From Gemmobacter aquaticus (GTDB taxonomy: Bacteria > Pseudomonadota > Alphaproteobacteria > Rhodobacterales > Rhodobacteraceae), in assembly GCF_007859075.1 (NCBI RefSeq), contig NZ_VOAK01000020.1, positions 124,001 to 188,000 on the forward strand: a stretch of DNA of 64,000 nt. Reading direction: 5' to 3'. The translations under genes were made by a program, and so were the position numbers. Below are positions 8,786 through 16,418 of the stretch, piece after piece; position 1 is the stretch's first letter, and every line of letters starts with the position of its first letter. The notes beneath the pieces are model-generated. The model did no database searches. It saw only the letters and a program-made list of their open reading frames with translations, and had not been told where the DNA came from.

Positions 8786-9931
8786 TTATCTGGGTCTCAG
8801 CCGTTCGAGCAGCTGGAACAGGATTCCGGCCATCAGGCCCCAGAAGGGGGCGCCGATGCCAAGCGCGGGCGTGCCGGATGCAGTGACTGACAGGGTGATT
8901 GCGGCGGCGAACCGGGTCTCAGGCACGGCAAAAGCCCCGGCTGCGGCGCCCATGAAGGGACCAAGCAGCGCAAGCGCCACGATGGAGGCCATCAGTTCGG
9001 GGGGCAGGGCGCCAAGAAGGGCAAGGATCAGCGGGCTGAGGAGGCCCAGCAGGACCCAGACTGCGGCGTAGACCAATCCCACCACCCAGCGACGGCTGCG
9101 ATCGGGGTGCACGTCATCGCCCAGGCAGATCGCGGCAGTGATCGCCGCCATCGAGATCGTATGCGCGCCGAAAAGACCAATCACTGCCGAAATGCCCCCT
9201 GTCACTGCAAGACCTGCGCGCACCGGTGGCTCGTACCCGGCAGCACGGATCGTGGCGAAGCCGGGCAGGTTCTGAGAGGCCATGGTCACGAGGTAGAGCG
9301 GAAGAGCCAGGCCCACCAGCGCAGATGGGTTGAGCCCCGGCATGATGAAGGTCAGCGCGGGCGTTGGCAGTCGCAGATCCGGCAGGCTGGCGATCCCTAG
9401 CGTGAAGACGGCAACAAGCCCGCAGCCAAGCGCGGCAAGAACCGCCATTGCCGGATTGCGCAACCGAACCACGGCAAAGACCGCGATGACGGGCAGGATC
9501 AGGACCGGGCTGGCCACAGTCGCGGCGGGCAATTTGAGGCAGAAGGGGAGAAGTACCCCCGCCAGCATGCCTGCCGCTATTCCGTCCGGGATCAACGCAA
9601 CTGCCCGGCCCAGAGGTTTCAGTGCCCCGGTCAGCGCGATCATCAGGCCGGTGACGACAAAGGCGCCAACGGCATCTGGCATGCTGATCCCCTCGGTCGC
9701 GGCGATCAGGGCGGCGCCTGGTGTCGACCAGGCCAGCACGATCGGGACCTTTGACTGCCAGCTGAGGAAAGCCGAGCCCACCGCCTTTCCCAGACAGATC
9801 GCCAGAACCCAGCTTGCCGTCTGCGCTGCACTGGCGCCAAGCGCTGCTGCGGCCGCCAGCACGAGCGCGATGGTGGAGCCATATCCAACCAGCGCGGCAA
9901 CGAGGGCGGCGGAAATCAATGAGGCAGGCAT
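8786..9931 (-). CDS. BenE-family benzoate/H+ symporter-like permease
   Basis: A 381-residue inner-membrane protein with about eleven to twelve hydrophobic helices and the BenE-family blocks GKAVGSAFLSWQSKVPIVLAWSTPGAALI near the N-terminus and GLFGAHTISMAAITAAICLG in the middle. Family members import benzoate with protons, but many are of unknown substrate, and no aromatic catabolism genes flank this one. The frame stays open further upstream into the CcsR hairpin array, giving a spurious Pro/Ser-rich extension, so the ATG at 9929-9931 (MPASLISAALVA) is chosen. It is convergent with uvrD and lies just downstream of the sRNA array, on the same strand but behind its terminator. Confidence 0.85.
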   Translation of the reverse strand: MPASLISAALVAALVGYGSTIALVLAAAAALGASAAQTASWVLAICLGKAVGSAFLSWQSKVPIVLAWSTPGAALIAATEGISMPDAVGAFVVTGLMIALTGALKPLGRAVALIPDGIAAGMLAGVLLPFCLKLPAATVASPVLILPVIAVFAVVRLRNPAMAVLAALGCGLVAVFTLGIASLPDLRLPTPALTFIMPGLNPSALVGLALPLYLVTMASQNLPGFATIRAAGYEPPVRAGLAVTGGISAVIGLFGAHTISMAAITAAICLGDDVHPDRSRRWVVGLVYAAVWVLLGLLSPLILALLGALPPELMASIVALALLGPFMGAAAGAFAVPETRFAAAITLSVTASGTPALGIGAPFWGLMAGILFQLLERLRPR

Positions 9932-10035
9932 CGGGCGCTCCGGCGGTCGTGGTCGGGGTAGTCGGGGTCGGGCGACCTTGGCCTTGGCGCAGTCGGGATG
10001 CAAGGGGGCGGCAAACGCTGGCCCCAAAACGGAAA

Positions 10036-10107
10036 ACGGCGACGCCCAGGGAGGAGGAGGGGCGCCGCCGTTCCGAAATCGGCTGCCCAGGGAGGAGGAG
10101 GGGCAGC
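10036..10107 (-). ncRNA. CcsR-type sRNA unit 5 (hairpins 2 and 1) ending in a terminator
   Basis: Two hairpins with CCUCCUCCC loops on the minus-strand RNA. Hairpin 2 (10082-10107) has a seven-pair stem. Hairpin 1 (10036-10071) pairs CGCCC (10043-10047) with 10060-10064, then a G-U (10042/10065), then six more pairs. Hairpin 1 is followed on minus by TTTCCGTTTT, so it doubles as the rho-independent terminator of the array. Loop motif positions on plus are 10049-10057 and 10090-10098. In Rhodobacter sphaeroides, CcsR RNAs with two such loops are stress-induced and lower C1 and pyruvate dehydrogenase gene expression; the equivalence here is inference from structure and neighbourhood. Confidence 0.85.
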
Positions 10108-10123
10108 GTTTCTGTCGCGGCGC

Positions 10124-10181
10124 CTCCAGGGAGGAGGAGGGAGACACCGCATTTATCCAGGCCCAGGGAGGAGGAGGGGCC
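10124..10181 (-). ncRNA. CcsR-type sRNA unit 4 (hairpins 4 and 3)
   Basis: Hairpin 4 (10160-10181) has a five-pair GGCCC stem. Hairpin 3 (10124-10143) has only four pairs and is the weakest of the ten. Both loops carry CCUCCUCCC on minus (plus positions 10166-10174 and 10129-10137). A perfect 14-base palindrome, CCAAGGATCCTTGG (10180-10193), abuts hairpin 4. Unlike units 1-3, no separate third hairpin is seen before the next unit. Confidence 0.8.
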
Positions 10182-10194
10182 AAGGATCCTTGGT

Positions 10195-10284
10195 GGGCCA
10201 CCAGGCCCGAAGAAGAAGCGGCGACCCCAGGGAGGAGGAGGGGGCCGCCGCAGAACCCAGGCCCAGGGAGGAGGTAGGGCCGGG
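10195..10284 (-). ncRNA. CcsR-type sRNA unit 3 (hairpins 6 and 5, plus short third stem)
   Basis: Hairpin 6 (10260-10281, extendable to 10256-10284) and hairpin 5 (10218-10251: four pairs, one G-U, six pairs) lie four to eight bases apart. Both loops carry CCUCCUCCC on minus (plus 10266-10274 and 10230-10238). A motif-free stem GGGCC-ACCA-GGCCC (10195-10208) follows, after TTCTTCTTC on minus. The second hairpin is the stronger one, as in units 1, 2 and 5. Confidence 0.85.
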
Positions 10285-10292
10285 ATCCGAAT

Positions 10293-10386
10293 GGGGCCGT
10301 TCAGCCCCGAATAAGTTGCGACGATCCCAGGGAGGAGGAGTGGGGACCGCCGCTGCGTCCGACCCAAGGGAGGAGGAGTGGGTCGG
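10293..10386 (-). ncRNA. CcsR-type sRNA unit 2 (hairpins 8 and 7, plus short third stem)
   Basis: Hairpin 8 (10359-10386) has a perfect eight-pair stem around a 12-base loop. Hairpin 7 (10318-10353) has a long stem with two G-U pairs and one bulge. Loop motifs lie at plus 10368-10376 and 10330-10338. A motif-free hairpin, GGGGC and GCCCC (10293-10308), follows downstream on minus. Confidence 0.87.
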
Positions 10387-10394
10387 GCATTTCA

Positions 10395-10483
10395 GGAAGC
10401 CTTGGCTTCCGTATTTGGACGGCGACACCTGGGAGGAGGAGCGGTGTCGCCGATCATGCACTGGCCCTGGGAGGAGATGGGCC
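10395..10483 (-). ncRNA. CcsR-type sRNA unit 1 (hairpins 10 and 9, plus short third stem)
   Basis: The first unit after the DUF1127 stop codon, only 11 bases away. Hairpin 10 (10463-10483) has a five-pair stem and a loop with one changed base (UCUCCUCCC). Hairpin 9 (10421-10451) has a perfect nine-pair stem GGCGACACC/GGTGTCGCC and a loop with the exact CCUCCUCCC motif (plus 10431-10439). A motif-free hairpin GGAAGCC/GGCTTCC (10395-10410) closes the unit. Confidence 0.87.
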
Positions 10484-10493
10484 GCGCAGAAAC

Positions 10494-10709
10494 TTACTTG
10501 CCGTAGGCGGCCTCATAGGCCAGCGCCACGATCATCGAGCGGTGGATCCCGAGATCCGCCAGCTCCGCATCATTCAGCGCGCTCAGTTCACGCACCGTCT
10601 GCTTGAAGATGGCGCGCTGCGCCATCGCTTTCTTCACGCCGCCCACCAGCGCGACGATTTGCTCGCCGAACCCGGCCTGAGCAACGCGAGAGGTGTTCAC
10701 GAAAGCCAT
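10494..10709 (-). CDS. DUF1127 small protein, CcaF1-like
   Basis: A 71-residue basic protein ending in the DUF1127 (YjiS-like) core: [20 protein letters not shown], with the invariant L-x-D-x-E-L-x-D-[LI]-G-[IL]-x-R pattern at about residues 42-56. In Rhodobacter sphaeroides the DUF1127 protein CcaF1 (RSP_6037) is co-transcribed with the CcsR sRNAs, binds RNA and aids sRNA maturation. The same order is seen here, with the first CCUCCUCCC hairpin 11 bases after the stop. The frame is open upstream, but ATG 10707-10709 has an AAGGA site about ten bases before it and gives the family's usual MAFVNTSR start. Role as an RNA-binding maturation factor is inferred from the homologue and context. Confidence 0.88.
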   Translation of the reverse strand: MAFVNTSRVAQAGFGEQIVALVGGVKKAMAQRAIFKQTVRELSALNDAELADLGIHRSMIVALAYEAAYGK

Positions 10710-10971
10710 TTCATCAGTCCTTGCATACTGCGCTTGGGCGGGGGTGCTTTCTTTGCGTCCTCGTCTTCTGCGCCGATGGGATGAAGATGGGGGAATTTCT
10801 GCACCTGCACAATCCAAGAATGCTGCATTGCCGATATGCGGATGTTGCATGGCTGACGACGCCTTGGCGATGGCTTGTCAGGCGGTCTGCGTGAAATTTG
10901 ATCGCCTGGAAAACCAGTCTTGCCCTTTCTGCCGCGCTGAACGAGTCTGGCCCGGAAATTCGGAGATCGAC

Positions 10972-12042
10972 ATGGAAATCACGCGGGAAACTGTTCTCAA
11001 AGCGCTTTCGGACGTGACGCTTCCGGACGGCGGAACGCTGGTTTCGCGCGATTTGATTCGTGCGTTGCGGGTTGAACCCGGTCTGGTCAGCTTTGTGATA
11101 GAGGCGGAATCGCCCGAAATGGCGCGCCAGCTAGCCCCGGTCCAAGAGAGAGCTGAGGCGATTTTGAGGGGGCTTGCCGGTGTCGACCGCGTGCAGGTCG
11201 TCATGACGGCCCATGGACCGGCAGCAAAACCGGCCCCCAGTCTCAAGGTTGGCGGCCATCCCACACCGCATCAGGGTGGGCCGAAACGGGTAAGCGGGAT
11301 TGACCGGATTGTCGCCATCGGCTCGGGCAAGGGCGGGGTGGGCAAGTCCACCGTCTCGTCCAATCTGGCGGTGGCGCTGGCCCGGCAGGGGCGGCGCGTC
11401 GGCCTTCTTGATGCCGATATCCACGGGCCGAGCCAGCCACGCATGATGGGGGTGAACCGCCGCCCGGCGAGCCCTGATGGCAAGACCATCATCCCGCTGC
11501 AGGCTCATGGTGTTACCGTGATGTCGATTGGTTTCATGCTGAAAGAGGATGAGGCTGTCATCTGGCGCGGTCCGATGCTGATGGGCGCGCTGCAGCAGTT
11601 GATCGAACAGGTGCAATGGGGCGAGCTTGACATCCTTCTGATCGATCTTCCGCCGGGTACGGGGGACATCCAGCTGACGCTGAGCCAGCGGTTCGCGCTG
11701 ACCGGCGCGGTCGTGGTCAGCACACCGCAGGATGTGGCCCTGATCGATGCGCGCAAGGCGCTCGACATGTTCCACAGGCTGAAGGTGCCGGTTCTGGGTC
11801 TGATTGAGAACATGTCCACCTTCGTCTGCCCGAACTGCGGACATGAGTCGCATCTATTTGGTCATGGTGGCGTGGCGGACGAGGCCGCGCGACAGGGCGC
11901 CCCCTTCCTGGGCGAGTTGCCGCTGGACCTGGATACCCGTCTTGCGGGGGACGCGGGCACCCCGATTGCTGCCGGGGACGGGCCCATGGCCGAGGCCTAT
12001 GCCCGCCTTGCCCGGCGGCTGATCGACGGCGGCATGGCCTGA
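10972..12042 (+). CDS. mrp: Mrp/ApbC/NBP35-family iron-sulfur carrier ATPase
   Basis: A 356-residue P-loop ATPase that carries and delivers Fe-S clusters to apoproteins. The N-terminal MIP18/DUF59-like domain (residues 1-85) is followed by a deviant Walker [11 protein letters not shown] (118-127), the [14 protein letters not shown] block and a [11 protein letters not shown] Walker B. The cluster-binding motif C286-P-N-C289 lies in the C-terminal part. The frame is open to 10693, but ATG 10972 ([12 protein letters not shown]) matches the family's N-terminus. It is divergent from the DUF1127/CcsR transcript, with 262 bases between the two starts, so the promoters may influence each other. Function is by family. 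Confidence 0.93.
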   Translation: MEITRETVLKALSDVTLPDGGTLVSRDLIRALRVEPGLVSFVIEAESPEMARQLAPVQERAEAILRGLAGVDRVQVVMTAHGPAAKPAPSLKVGGHPTPHQGGPKRVSGIDRIVAIGSGKGGVGKSTVSSNLAVALARQGRRVGLLDADIHGPSQPRMMGVNRRPASPDGKTIIPLQAHGVTVMSIGFMLKEDEAVIWRGPMLMGALQQLIEQVQWGELDILLIDLPPGTGDIQLTLSQRFALTGAVVVSTPQDVALIDARKALDMFHRLKVPVLGLIENMSTFVCPNCGHESHLFGHGGVADEAARQGAPFLGELPLDLDTRLAGDAGTPIAAGDGPMAEAYARLARRLIDGGMA

Positions 12043-12092
12043 CGGGTGGCCCGGCCCGCCGCGGCGGGGCAACAGGGCGCAAATCGATCTCA

Positions 12093-12117
12093 TGGAATCT
12101 GATGGAACGGGGTGGTC
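12093..12117 (+). promoter_or_regulatory. MraZ-type box group 1
   Basis: TGGAA, five bases, TGGAA, five bases, TGGTC. MraZ is known to bind tandem TGGGN boxes separated by five bases. This is a diverged copy of that pattern. Confidence 0.45.
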
Positions 12118-12168
12118 TGCCTGGCGTTCACGGCGAATCATGCGCCAGTGATTTGCCGTGATTGGCCA

Positions 12169-12183
12169 TGGGATTTGATGGAA
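12169..12183 (+). promoter_or_regulatory. MraZ-type box group 2
   Basis: TGGGA, five bases, TGGAA, in the forward orientation. It is part of one arm of the long inverted repeat shared with group 3. Confidence 0.5.
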
Positions 12184-12409
12184 CAACCCGGATTTCATGG
12201 CGTTTCAGGCTGTTGCCTGCGGATTTCGTGCCGGGCCGCGGGAATTTCTGGACCAAGCCGCCTTAAGGTCTCACTTCTACATTTAGTGGCTCACGGGTTC
12301 GTGTTCTGCCATAAATTGCGGATCGACGAGGCGGGCGCGGCCCTATAGCTTGTGTTTGGCAGTTCTTGGGGCCTGAATCCCGGACGATCTCCCGAAGAAA
12401 ACCGTTGCG

Positions 12410-12434
12410 TCCCATCAAATCCCATGGCATCCCT
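12410..12434 (-). promoter_or_regulatory. MraZ-type box group 3 (best match)
   Basis: Read on minus: AGGGA, five bases, TGGGA, five bases, TGGGA. Three boxes at ten-base period are the classic MraZ operator arrangement. The site is about 295 bases before the mraZ start. Confidence 0.65.
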
Positions 12435-12728
12435 TAACTACCGGATGGCGGTGGGAAGTGAAAACACGGGGCGACCAAGACCCCTCAGGCGATAAAGCAG
12501 GTTTCATACAGGCCCCACAAACCATCCCAATGACGACCGGCGCGCGGGCGAGCAGACATCTCCCCCAGGTGGCACGCGCAAGCCGGGCCGGCCCAGCGAT
12601 GGGACAGTTGGCGGATCGAGCAGTGGCAGCCGCTCGGTCCGCCTTTTCATTCTGGTCGGCAACTTCCTTTTGGTCGCGCGCAGGTGGGGCGTGGGGCACG
12701 AAATTTGGCCAGGCGGGGACAGCGGGTC

Positions 12729-13250
12729 GTGTCGGAGGCATTCAGAGGCGAATTCAACCAGAAGGTTGACGCAAAGGCGCGGGTATCCATCCCGGCGCCC
12801 TTTCGCCGTGTGCTGGAGGCCGGTGACCCATCCTGTGAGGGCGGGCGCCCGAAGTTTGTCATGGTTTATGGTCGCCCCAATGGCGCCTTTGTCGAATGCT
12901 ACACCATTGCCGGCATGAAGCGGCTTGAGGCGCGCATCCGTCAGATGGCGGCTGGCACACGTGAACGGCGGCTTCTTGAGCGCAACTTCGTCACGCTTTC
13001 GCAACTGGTAGAAGTCGATGACGATGGCCGGATCGTTCTGCCGCCCAAGGGGCGTGAGAAGATCGGCCTTGCCCCAGAGATCATGAAGGACGGTGCCGAG
13101 GCGATCTTCGCCGGGACGCTGGATACCTTTCAGATATGGCACCGCGCGGCCTATGAAGCCGAGCTTGCGACCGACGAGGACGCCGATCTCGATTTCCTGG
13201 CAGATGGCGCCGATCTTCTGTCGCTGCTTCCCCCAGAAACCGAGAGGTGA
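12729..13250 (+). CDS. mraZ: Transcriptional regulator MraZ
   Basis: A 173-residue SpoVT/AbrB-like DNA-binding protein that represses its own dcw cluster by binding tandem TGGGN boxes. The first MraZ repeat is FRGEFNQKVDAKARVSIPAPFRR (residues 5-27) and the second is VEVDDDGRIVLPPKGRE near residue 97. The GTG at 12729 is chosen because SEAFRGEFNQKVD matches family N-termini, and a GGCGGGGA ribosome site lies about ten bases upstream. An in-frame ATG at 12684 would add 15 unconserved residues. It heads the cluster and is followed three bases later by rsmH. Boxes in the long upstream region fit autoregulation. Confidence 0.92.
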   Translation: MSEAFRGEFNQKVDAKARVSIPAPFRRVLEAGDPSCEGGRPKFVMVYGRPNGAFVECYTIAGMKRLEARIRQMAAGTRERRLLERNFVTLSQLVEVDDDGRIVLPPKGREKIGLAPEIMKDGAEAIFAGTLDTFQIWHRAAYEAELATDEDADLDFLADGADLLSLLPPETER

Positions 13251-13253
13251 GCC

Positions 13254-14234
13254 GTGGAGACGCGTGCACCGCACATTCCGGTGCTTCTGCGGCCGCTCAT
13301 CGAGGTGTGCGCCCCGATATCGGGGCGCTGGCTGGATGGCACCTTCGGGGCAGGGGGCTATGCGCGCGGCCTGCTTGAGGCGGGTGCCGCCGAGGTAACC
13401 GGCGTTGATCGTGATCCGCTGGCCCTGCAGATGGCGGCGGCTTGGGCGGGCGCTTACGGCGACCGGCTGAAGCTGGTTGCGGGCACCTTCTCGCATCTTG
13501 ATGACTATGCGCAGGATCTGGATGGGGTCGTGCTGGATCTGGGCGTGTCGTCCATGCAGCTCGATCAGCCCGAGCGCGGCTTTTCCTTCCAGAAGGATGG
13601 CCCGCTCGACATGCGGATGAGCCAGGAAGGCCGCTCCGCCGCCGATCTGGTGAACGAGACAGAAGAGTCGGTTCTGGCTGACATCCTTTATCTTTATGGC
13701 GAAGAGCGTGCCTCTCGTCGGATCGCGCGCGCGATTGTCGAGGCGCGCAAGACGGGCCCGATCACCACAACGCTGCAATTGGCTGAGATCGTCTCGCGCT
13801 GCCTGCCGCGCCCCAAGCCCGGCCAGAGCCACCCGGCGACGCGCAGCTTTCAGGCAATCCGCATCGCGGTGAATGCCGAGTTTGACGAATTGGCTGCCGG
13901 TCTGGCTGCGGCAGAGCGTGCGTTGAAGCCCGGCGGGAAGCTTGCGGTCGTGACCTTTCACAGTCTGGAGGACCGCATCGTGAAGCGGTTTTTCCAGACA
14001 CGCAGTACCGAACAGCAGGGCAACCGCTATGCCCCGGCGCAAACCGGGCCGGCGCCCAGTTTCACCATGCTGACAAAGCGTGCCGTGGGGCCGGACGACC
14101 AGGAAATGGCTGAAAATCCGCGGGCGCGCTCGGCCAAGCTGCGGGTTGGTCTGCGCAATGATGCGCCTGCCCACAAACTCGATCTTGCGGCGCTGGATGT
14201 GCCGCTGCTGCGTCAGAAAGGGGGACGTCGCTGA
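13254..14234 (+). CDS. rsmH: 16S rRNA (cytosine1402-N4)-methyltransferase RsmH
   Basis: A 326-residue SAM-dependent methyltransferase that N4-methylates C1402 in the ribosomal P site. Visible family blocks are [15 protein letters not shown] at the start, [14 protein letters not shown] (SAM motif I, about residues 27-40), [23 protein letters not shown], and near the end [16 protein letters not shown]. It begins with GTG three bases after the mraZ stop, and its TGA overlaps the ATG of ftsL (ATGA-type junction), so translation is coupled along the cluster. Length is normal. Confidence 0.97.
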   Translation: METRAPHIPVLLRPLIEVCAPISGRWLDGTFGAGGYARGLLEAGAAEVTGVDRDPLALQMAAAWAGAYGDRLKLVAGTFSHLDDYAQDLDGVVLDLGVSSMQLDQPERGFSFQKDGPLDMRMSQEGRSAADLVNETEESVLADILYLYGEERASRRIARAIVEARKTGPITTTLQLAEIVSRCLPRPKPGQSHPATRSFQAIRIAVNAEFDELAAGLAAAERALKPGGKLAVVTFHSLEDRIVKRFFQTRSTEQQGNRYAPAQTGPAPSFTMLTKRAVGPDDQEMAENPRARSAKLRVGLRNDAPAHKLDLAALDVPLLRQKGGRR

Positions 14235-14599
14235 TGCGTGCGCTTGTCTATCTGCTGACCTTTGCCTCGGTGATCGGCCTTGGATTCTGGGCCTATACCG
14301 AGAACTACGCCACGCAGCAGGCCTTGAAGGATGTCGCACGCCTGAATGCTGAAATCGCCGATCTGCGCGAGGCGCTGTCGATCCAGCGGGCCGAATGGGC
14401 CTATCTGAATCGCCCCGACCGCCTGCGCGAGCTTGCCACCATCAACTTTGACCGCCTGCGCCTGTTGCCGCTGGAGCCTGAGCAGTTCGGCGTGGCAAGC
14501 CAGGTCGTCTATCCGATGCCCACAGTGGTCATGCCCGATTTGCAGATGCCGGTCGACGTCTCGGGCATCGAGCCGCTTGACGAGGTGCAATCCCCATGA
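14234..14599 (+). CDS. ftsL: Cell division protein FtsL
   Basis: A 121-residue bitopic membrane protein of the divisome. One transmembrane helix lies at about residues 2-21 (ALVYLLTFASVIGLGFWAYT), followed by a heptad-rich periplasmic coiled coil (about 28-60) that pairs with FtsB and FtsQ. The alphaproteobacterial FtsL hallmark LNRPDRLRELA lies near residue 60. The FtsL/B/Q complex activates FtsW-FtsI septal synthesis. It overlaps rsmH by one base and ftsI by four bases (ATGA), as expected for a coupled operon. The family is weakly conserved in sequence, but size, topology and position make the call safe. Confidence 0.92.
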   Translation: MRALVYLLTFASVIGLGFWAYTENYATQQALKDVARLNAEIADLREALSIQRAEWAYLNRPDRLRELATINFDRLRLLPLEPEQFGVASQVVYPMPTVVMPDLQMPVDVSGIEPLDEVQSP

Positions 14600-16389
14600 C
14601 CCGCACGCCCCTGCGCCCGCTTGCACGCATCCTGTCGGCCCGCGACGCGGGCGAGAACCCCGACCATATCGAGCGCGAGAATATCCGCGCCCGGCACGAG
14701 GTCGTGCGCGAGAAATCCCGCCGCCGGGCCGAGGGGCGCCTGTTGTTTCTCGGGCTGGCCTTCCTTGCGTCCTTTGGTCTGATCGGTGCGCGCATGGGTC
14801 TTCTTGCCGCGTCCGAGCCGATGGAGCCGCGCTCGGCCGCGCCCGGTGCTGCGATCCTTGCGCAACGGGCCGACATCACCGACCGCAATGGCCGCGTGCT
14901 TGCCACCAACCTTGTGACCCACGCGCTTTATGCCCAGCCCAAGGACATGGTTGATCCCGCGCGCGTCGCGCGCGAACTGGCCGCGATCTTCCCCGATCTC
15001 AAGGAAGATGATCTGAAGCGCCGGCTGACGGATGGCCGCAGTTTCCTCTGGATCAAGAAGAAGCTTTCGCCCGAACAAATGCAAAAGGTGCATGAGATCG
15101 GTGACCCCGGCCTTTTGTTCGGCCCGCGCGAGATGCGGCTTTATCCGAATGGCAAGCTTGCTGCCCATATCCTCGGGGGCGCCAGCTTCGGTGCCGAGGG
15201 CGTGAACAGCGCCGAGGTGATCGGCACCGCCGGTATCGAAAAGCTGCTGGATGCACGTCTGCGTGACCCCGCACAGACGGCAGAGCCGCTGGCCCTGTCG
15301 ATCGACCTGACCTTGCAGGCGACGGTGACCGAGGTGCTGGACGCCGGCATGAAGATGATGAACGCCAAAGGTGCAGCGGCGATCCTGATGGATGTGCGCA
15401 CCGGCGAAGTGCTGAGCCTTGTCTCGTTGCCTGATTTCGACCCCAATGATCGCCCCAACCCGTTGGTGAAGGGCGATCCCGCTGACAGCCCGCTCTTCAA
15501 TCGCGCGGTGCAGGGCGTCTATGAACTTGGATCGACCTTCAAGATCTTTGCCGCCGCGCAGGCGATGGAGTTGGGGCTGGTCAACCCCGATACGCTGGTT
15601 GACGCCAATGCGCCGATGGTCTGGGGCAAGCACCGGATCAAGGAGTTCCAGGGCAAGAACTATGGCCCGAAACTCTCGGTGTCGGACGTGATCGCCAAAA
15701 GCTCCAACGTGGGCACCGCGCATATCGCGCTGATGATCGGCGGGTTGCGGCAGCAGGCCTTCCTCAAGTCGCTGGGCTTCTTTGAACCCTCTCCGCTGGA
15801 GATGGTCGAGGCGCGCAGTTCAAAGCCGCTGATTCCGGCCAAGTGGCCCGATATCGTGACGATTACCGCCTCATACGGCCATGGGATGAGCGCAAGCCCG
15901 ATGCATCTGGCCTCTGCCTACGCGACAATTGCCAATGGTGGTGTCGCCGTAACACCCACCCTGCTGCGTCGTTCGAGCCTGCCGGATGGCACGCGGCTTC
16001 TGTCCGAACGGGTTGCCGCGGATGCGGTCGCCATGCTGCGCGGGGTGGTGGATCATGGAACTGCATCTTATGCGCGTATTCCGGGGTATCCGGTGGCGGG
16101 CAAGACCGGCACGGCCGACAAGCCAAAGCGCACCGGCGGGTATTACAAGGACAAGGTGGTGAACACATTCGCCTCGATGTTCCCGGCCTCGGACCCGCGT
16201 TATGTGCTGGTCGTGACGCTGGATGAGCCGGTCGATACCTCGGGCACAGAGCCGCGTCGCACGGCTGGCTACACCGCCGTACCCGTCGCTGCCGAGGTCA
16301 TTCGCCGCACTGCCCCCCTGATGGGATTGCGTCCCGAGATTGAACTTGCCCAGCCCAATGAGGTAACAGCCGTCAGTCAGAACAACTGA
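14596..16389 (+). CDS. ftsI: Septal peptidoglycan transpeptidase FtsI (PBP3)
   Basis: A 597-residue class B penicillin-binding protein that cross-links septal peptidoglycan in the periplasm with its partner FtsW. A basic cytoplasmic tail of about 48 residues precedes the single transmembrane helix (about 49-72). The dimerisation domain follows, with the ITDRNGRVLATN block. The transpeptidase domain carries the catalytic S313-T-F-K316 motif, SSN (KSSNVGTAH) and K503-T-G-T506. All three active-site motifs are intact. It overlaps ftsL by four bases and is followed 29 bases later by murE. Confidence 0.97.
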   Translation: MTRTPLRPLARILSARDAGENPDHIERENIRARHEVVREKSRRRAEGRLLFLGLAFLASFGLIGARMGLLAASEPMEPRSAAPGAAILAQRADITDRNGRVLATNLVTHALYAQPKDMVDPARVARELAAIFPDLKEDDLKRRLTDGRSFLWIKKKLSPEQMQKVHEIGDPGLLFGPREMRLYPNGKLAAHILGGASFGAEGVNSAEVIGTAGIEKLLDARLRDPAQTAEPLALSIDLTLQATVTEVLDAGMKMMNAKGAAAILMDVRTGEVLSLVSLPDFDPNDRPNPLVKGDPADSPLFNRAVQGVYELGSTFKIFAAAQAMELGLVNPDTLVDANAPMVWGKHRIKEFQGKNYGPKLSVSDVIAKSSNVGTAHIALMIGGLRQQAFLKSLGFFEPSPLEMVEARSSKPLIPAKWPDIVTITASYGHGMSASPMHLASAYATIANGGVAVTPTLLRRSSLPDGTRLLSERVAADAVAMLRGVVDHGTASYARIPGYPVAGKTGTADKPKRTGGYYKDKVVNTFASMFPASDPRYVLVVTLDEPVDTSGTEPRRTAGYTAVPVAAEVIRRTAPLMGLRPEIELAQPNEVTAVSQNN

Positions 16390-16418
16390 ATGCGGCCCGA
16401 TGGCCAAGGTAGGACAAG

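Larger units (their letters stand above)
12043..12728. other. Long regulatory region upstream of mraZ
   Basis: Almost 690 bases without a recognisable gene. It contains three groups of TGGRA boxes at ten-base spacing: 12093-12117, 12169-12183 and, in reverse orientation, 12410-12434. The last two groups are embedded in a near-perfect inverted repeat (about 12166-12187 and 12404-12427). No clear -35/-10 pair could be assigned. The region is the likely control and promoter region of the whole dcw cluster. Confidence 0.6.

Noticed and set aside
9932-10201. N-terminal extension of the BenE-like protein through the repeat array
   Set aside because: The extension is Pro/Ser repeats made by translating the hairpin loops; family members start at the chosen Met.
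10036-10483. Tandem repeats that look like a CRISPR array or a G-quadruplex minisatellite
   Set aside because: The repeats are loops of hairpins with variable, self-complementary flanks and uneven spacing, and no cas genes are near. G-quadruplexes on plus are possible in principle, but the pairing pattern favours RNA hairpins on minus.
10780-10830. RpoH-type promoter for the DUF1127/CcsR transcript (CTTGGA ... CCCCAT on minus)
   Set aside because: The two boxes are 20 bases apart, too far for a heat-shock sigma promoter. The real promoter could not be fixed.
12112-12348. 78-codon frame in the mraZ upstream region
   Set aside because: No family resemblance, no ribosome site, Cys/His-rich random composition, and it overlaps the MraZ-type boxes.
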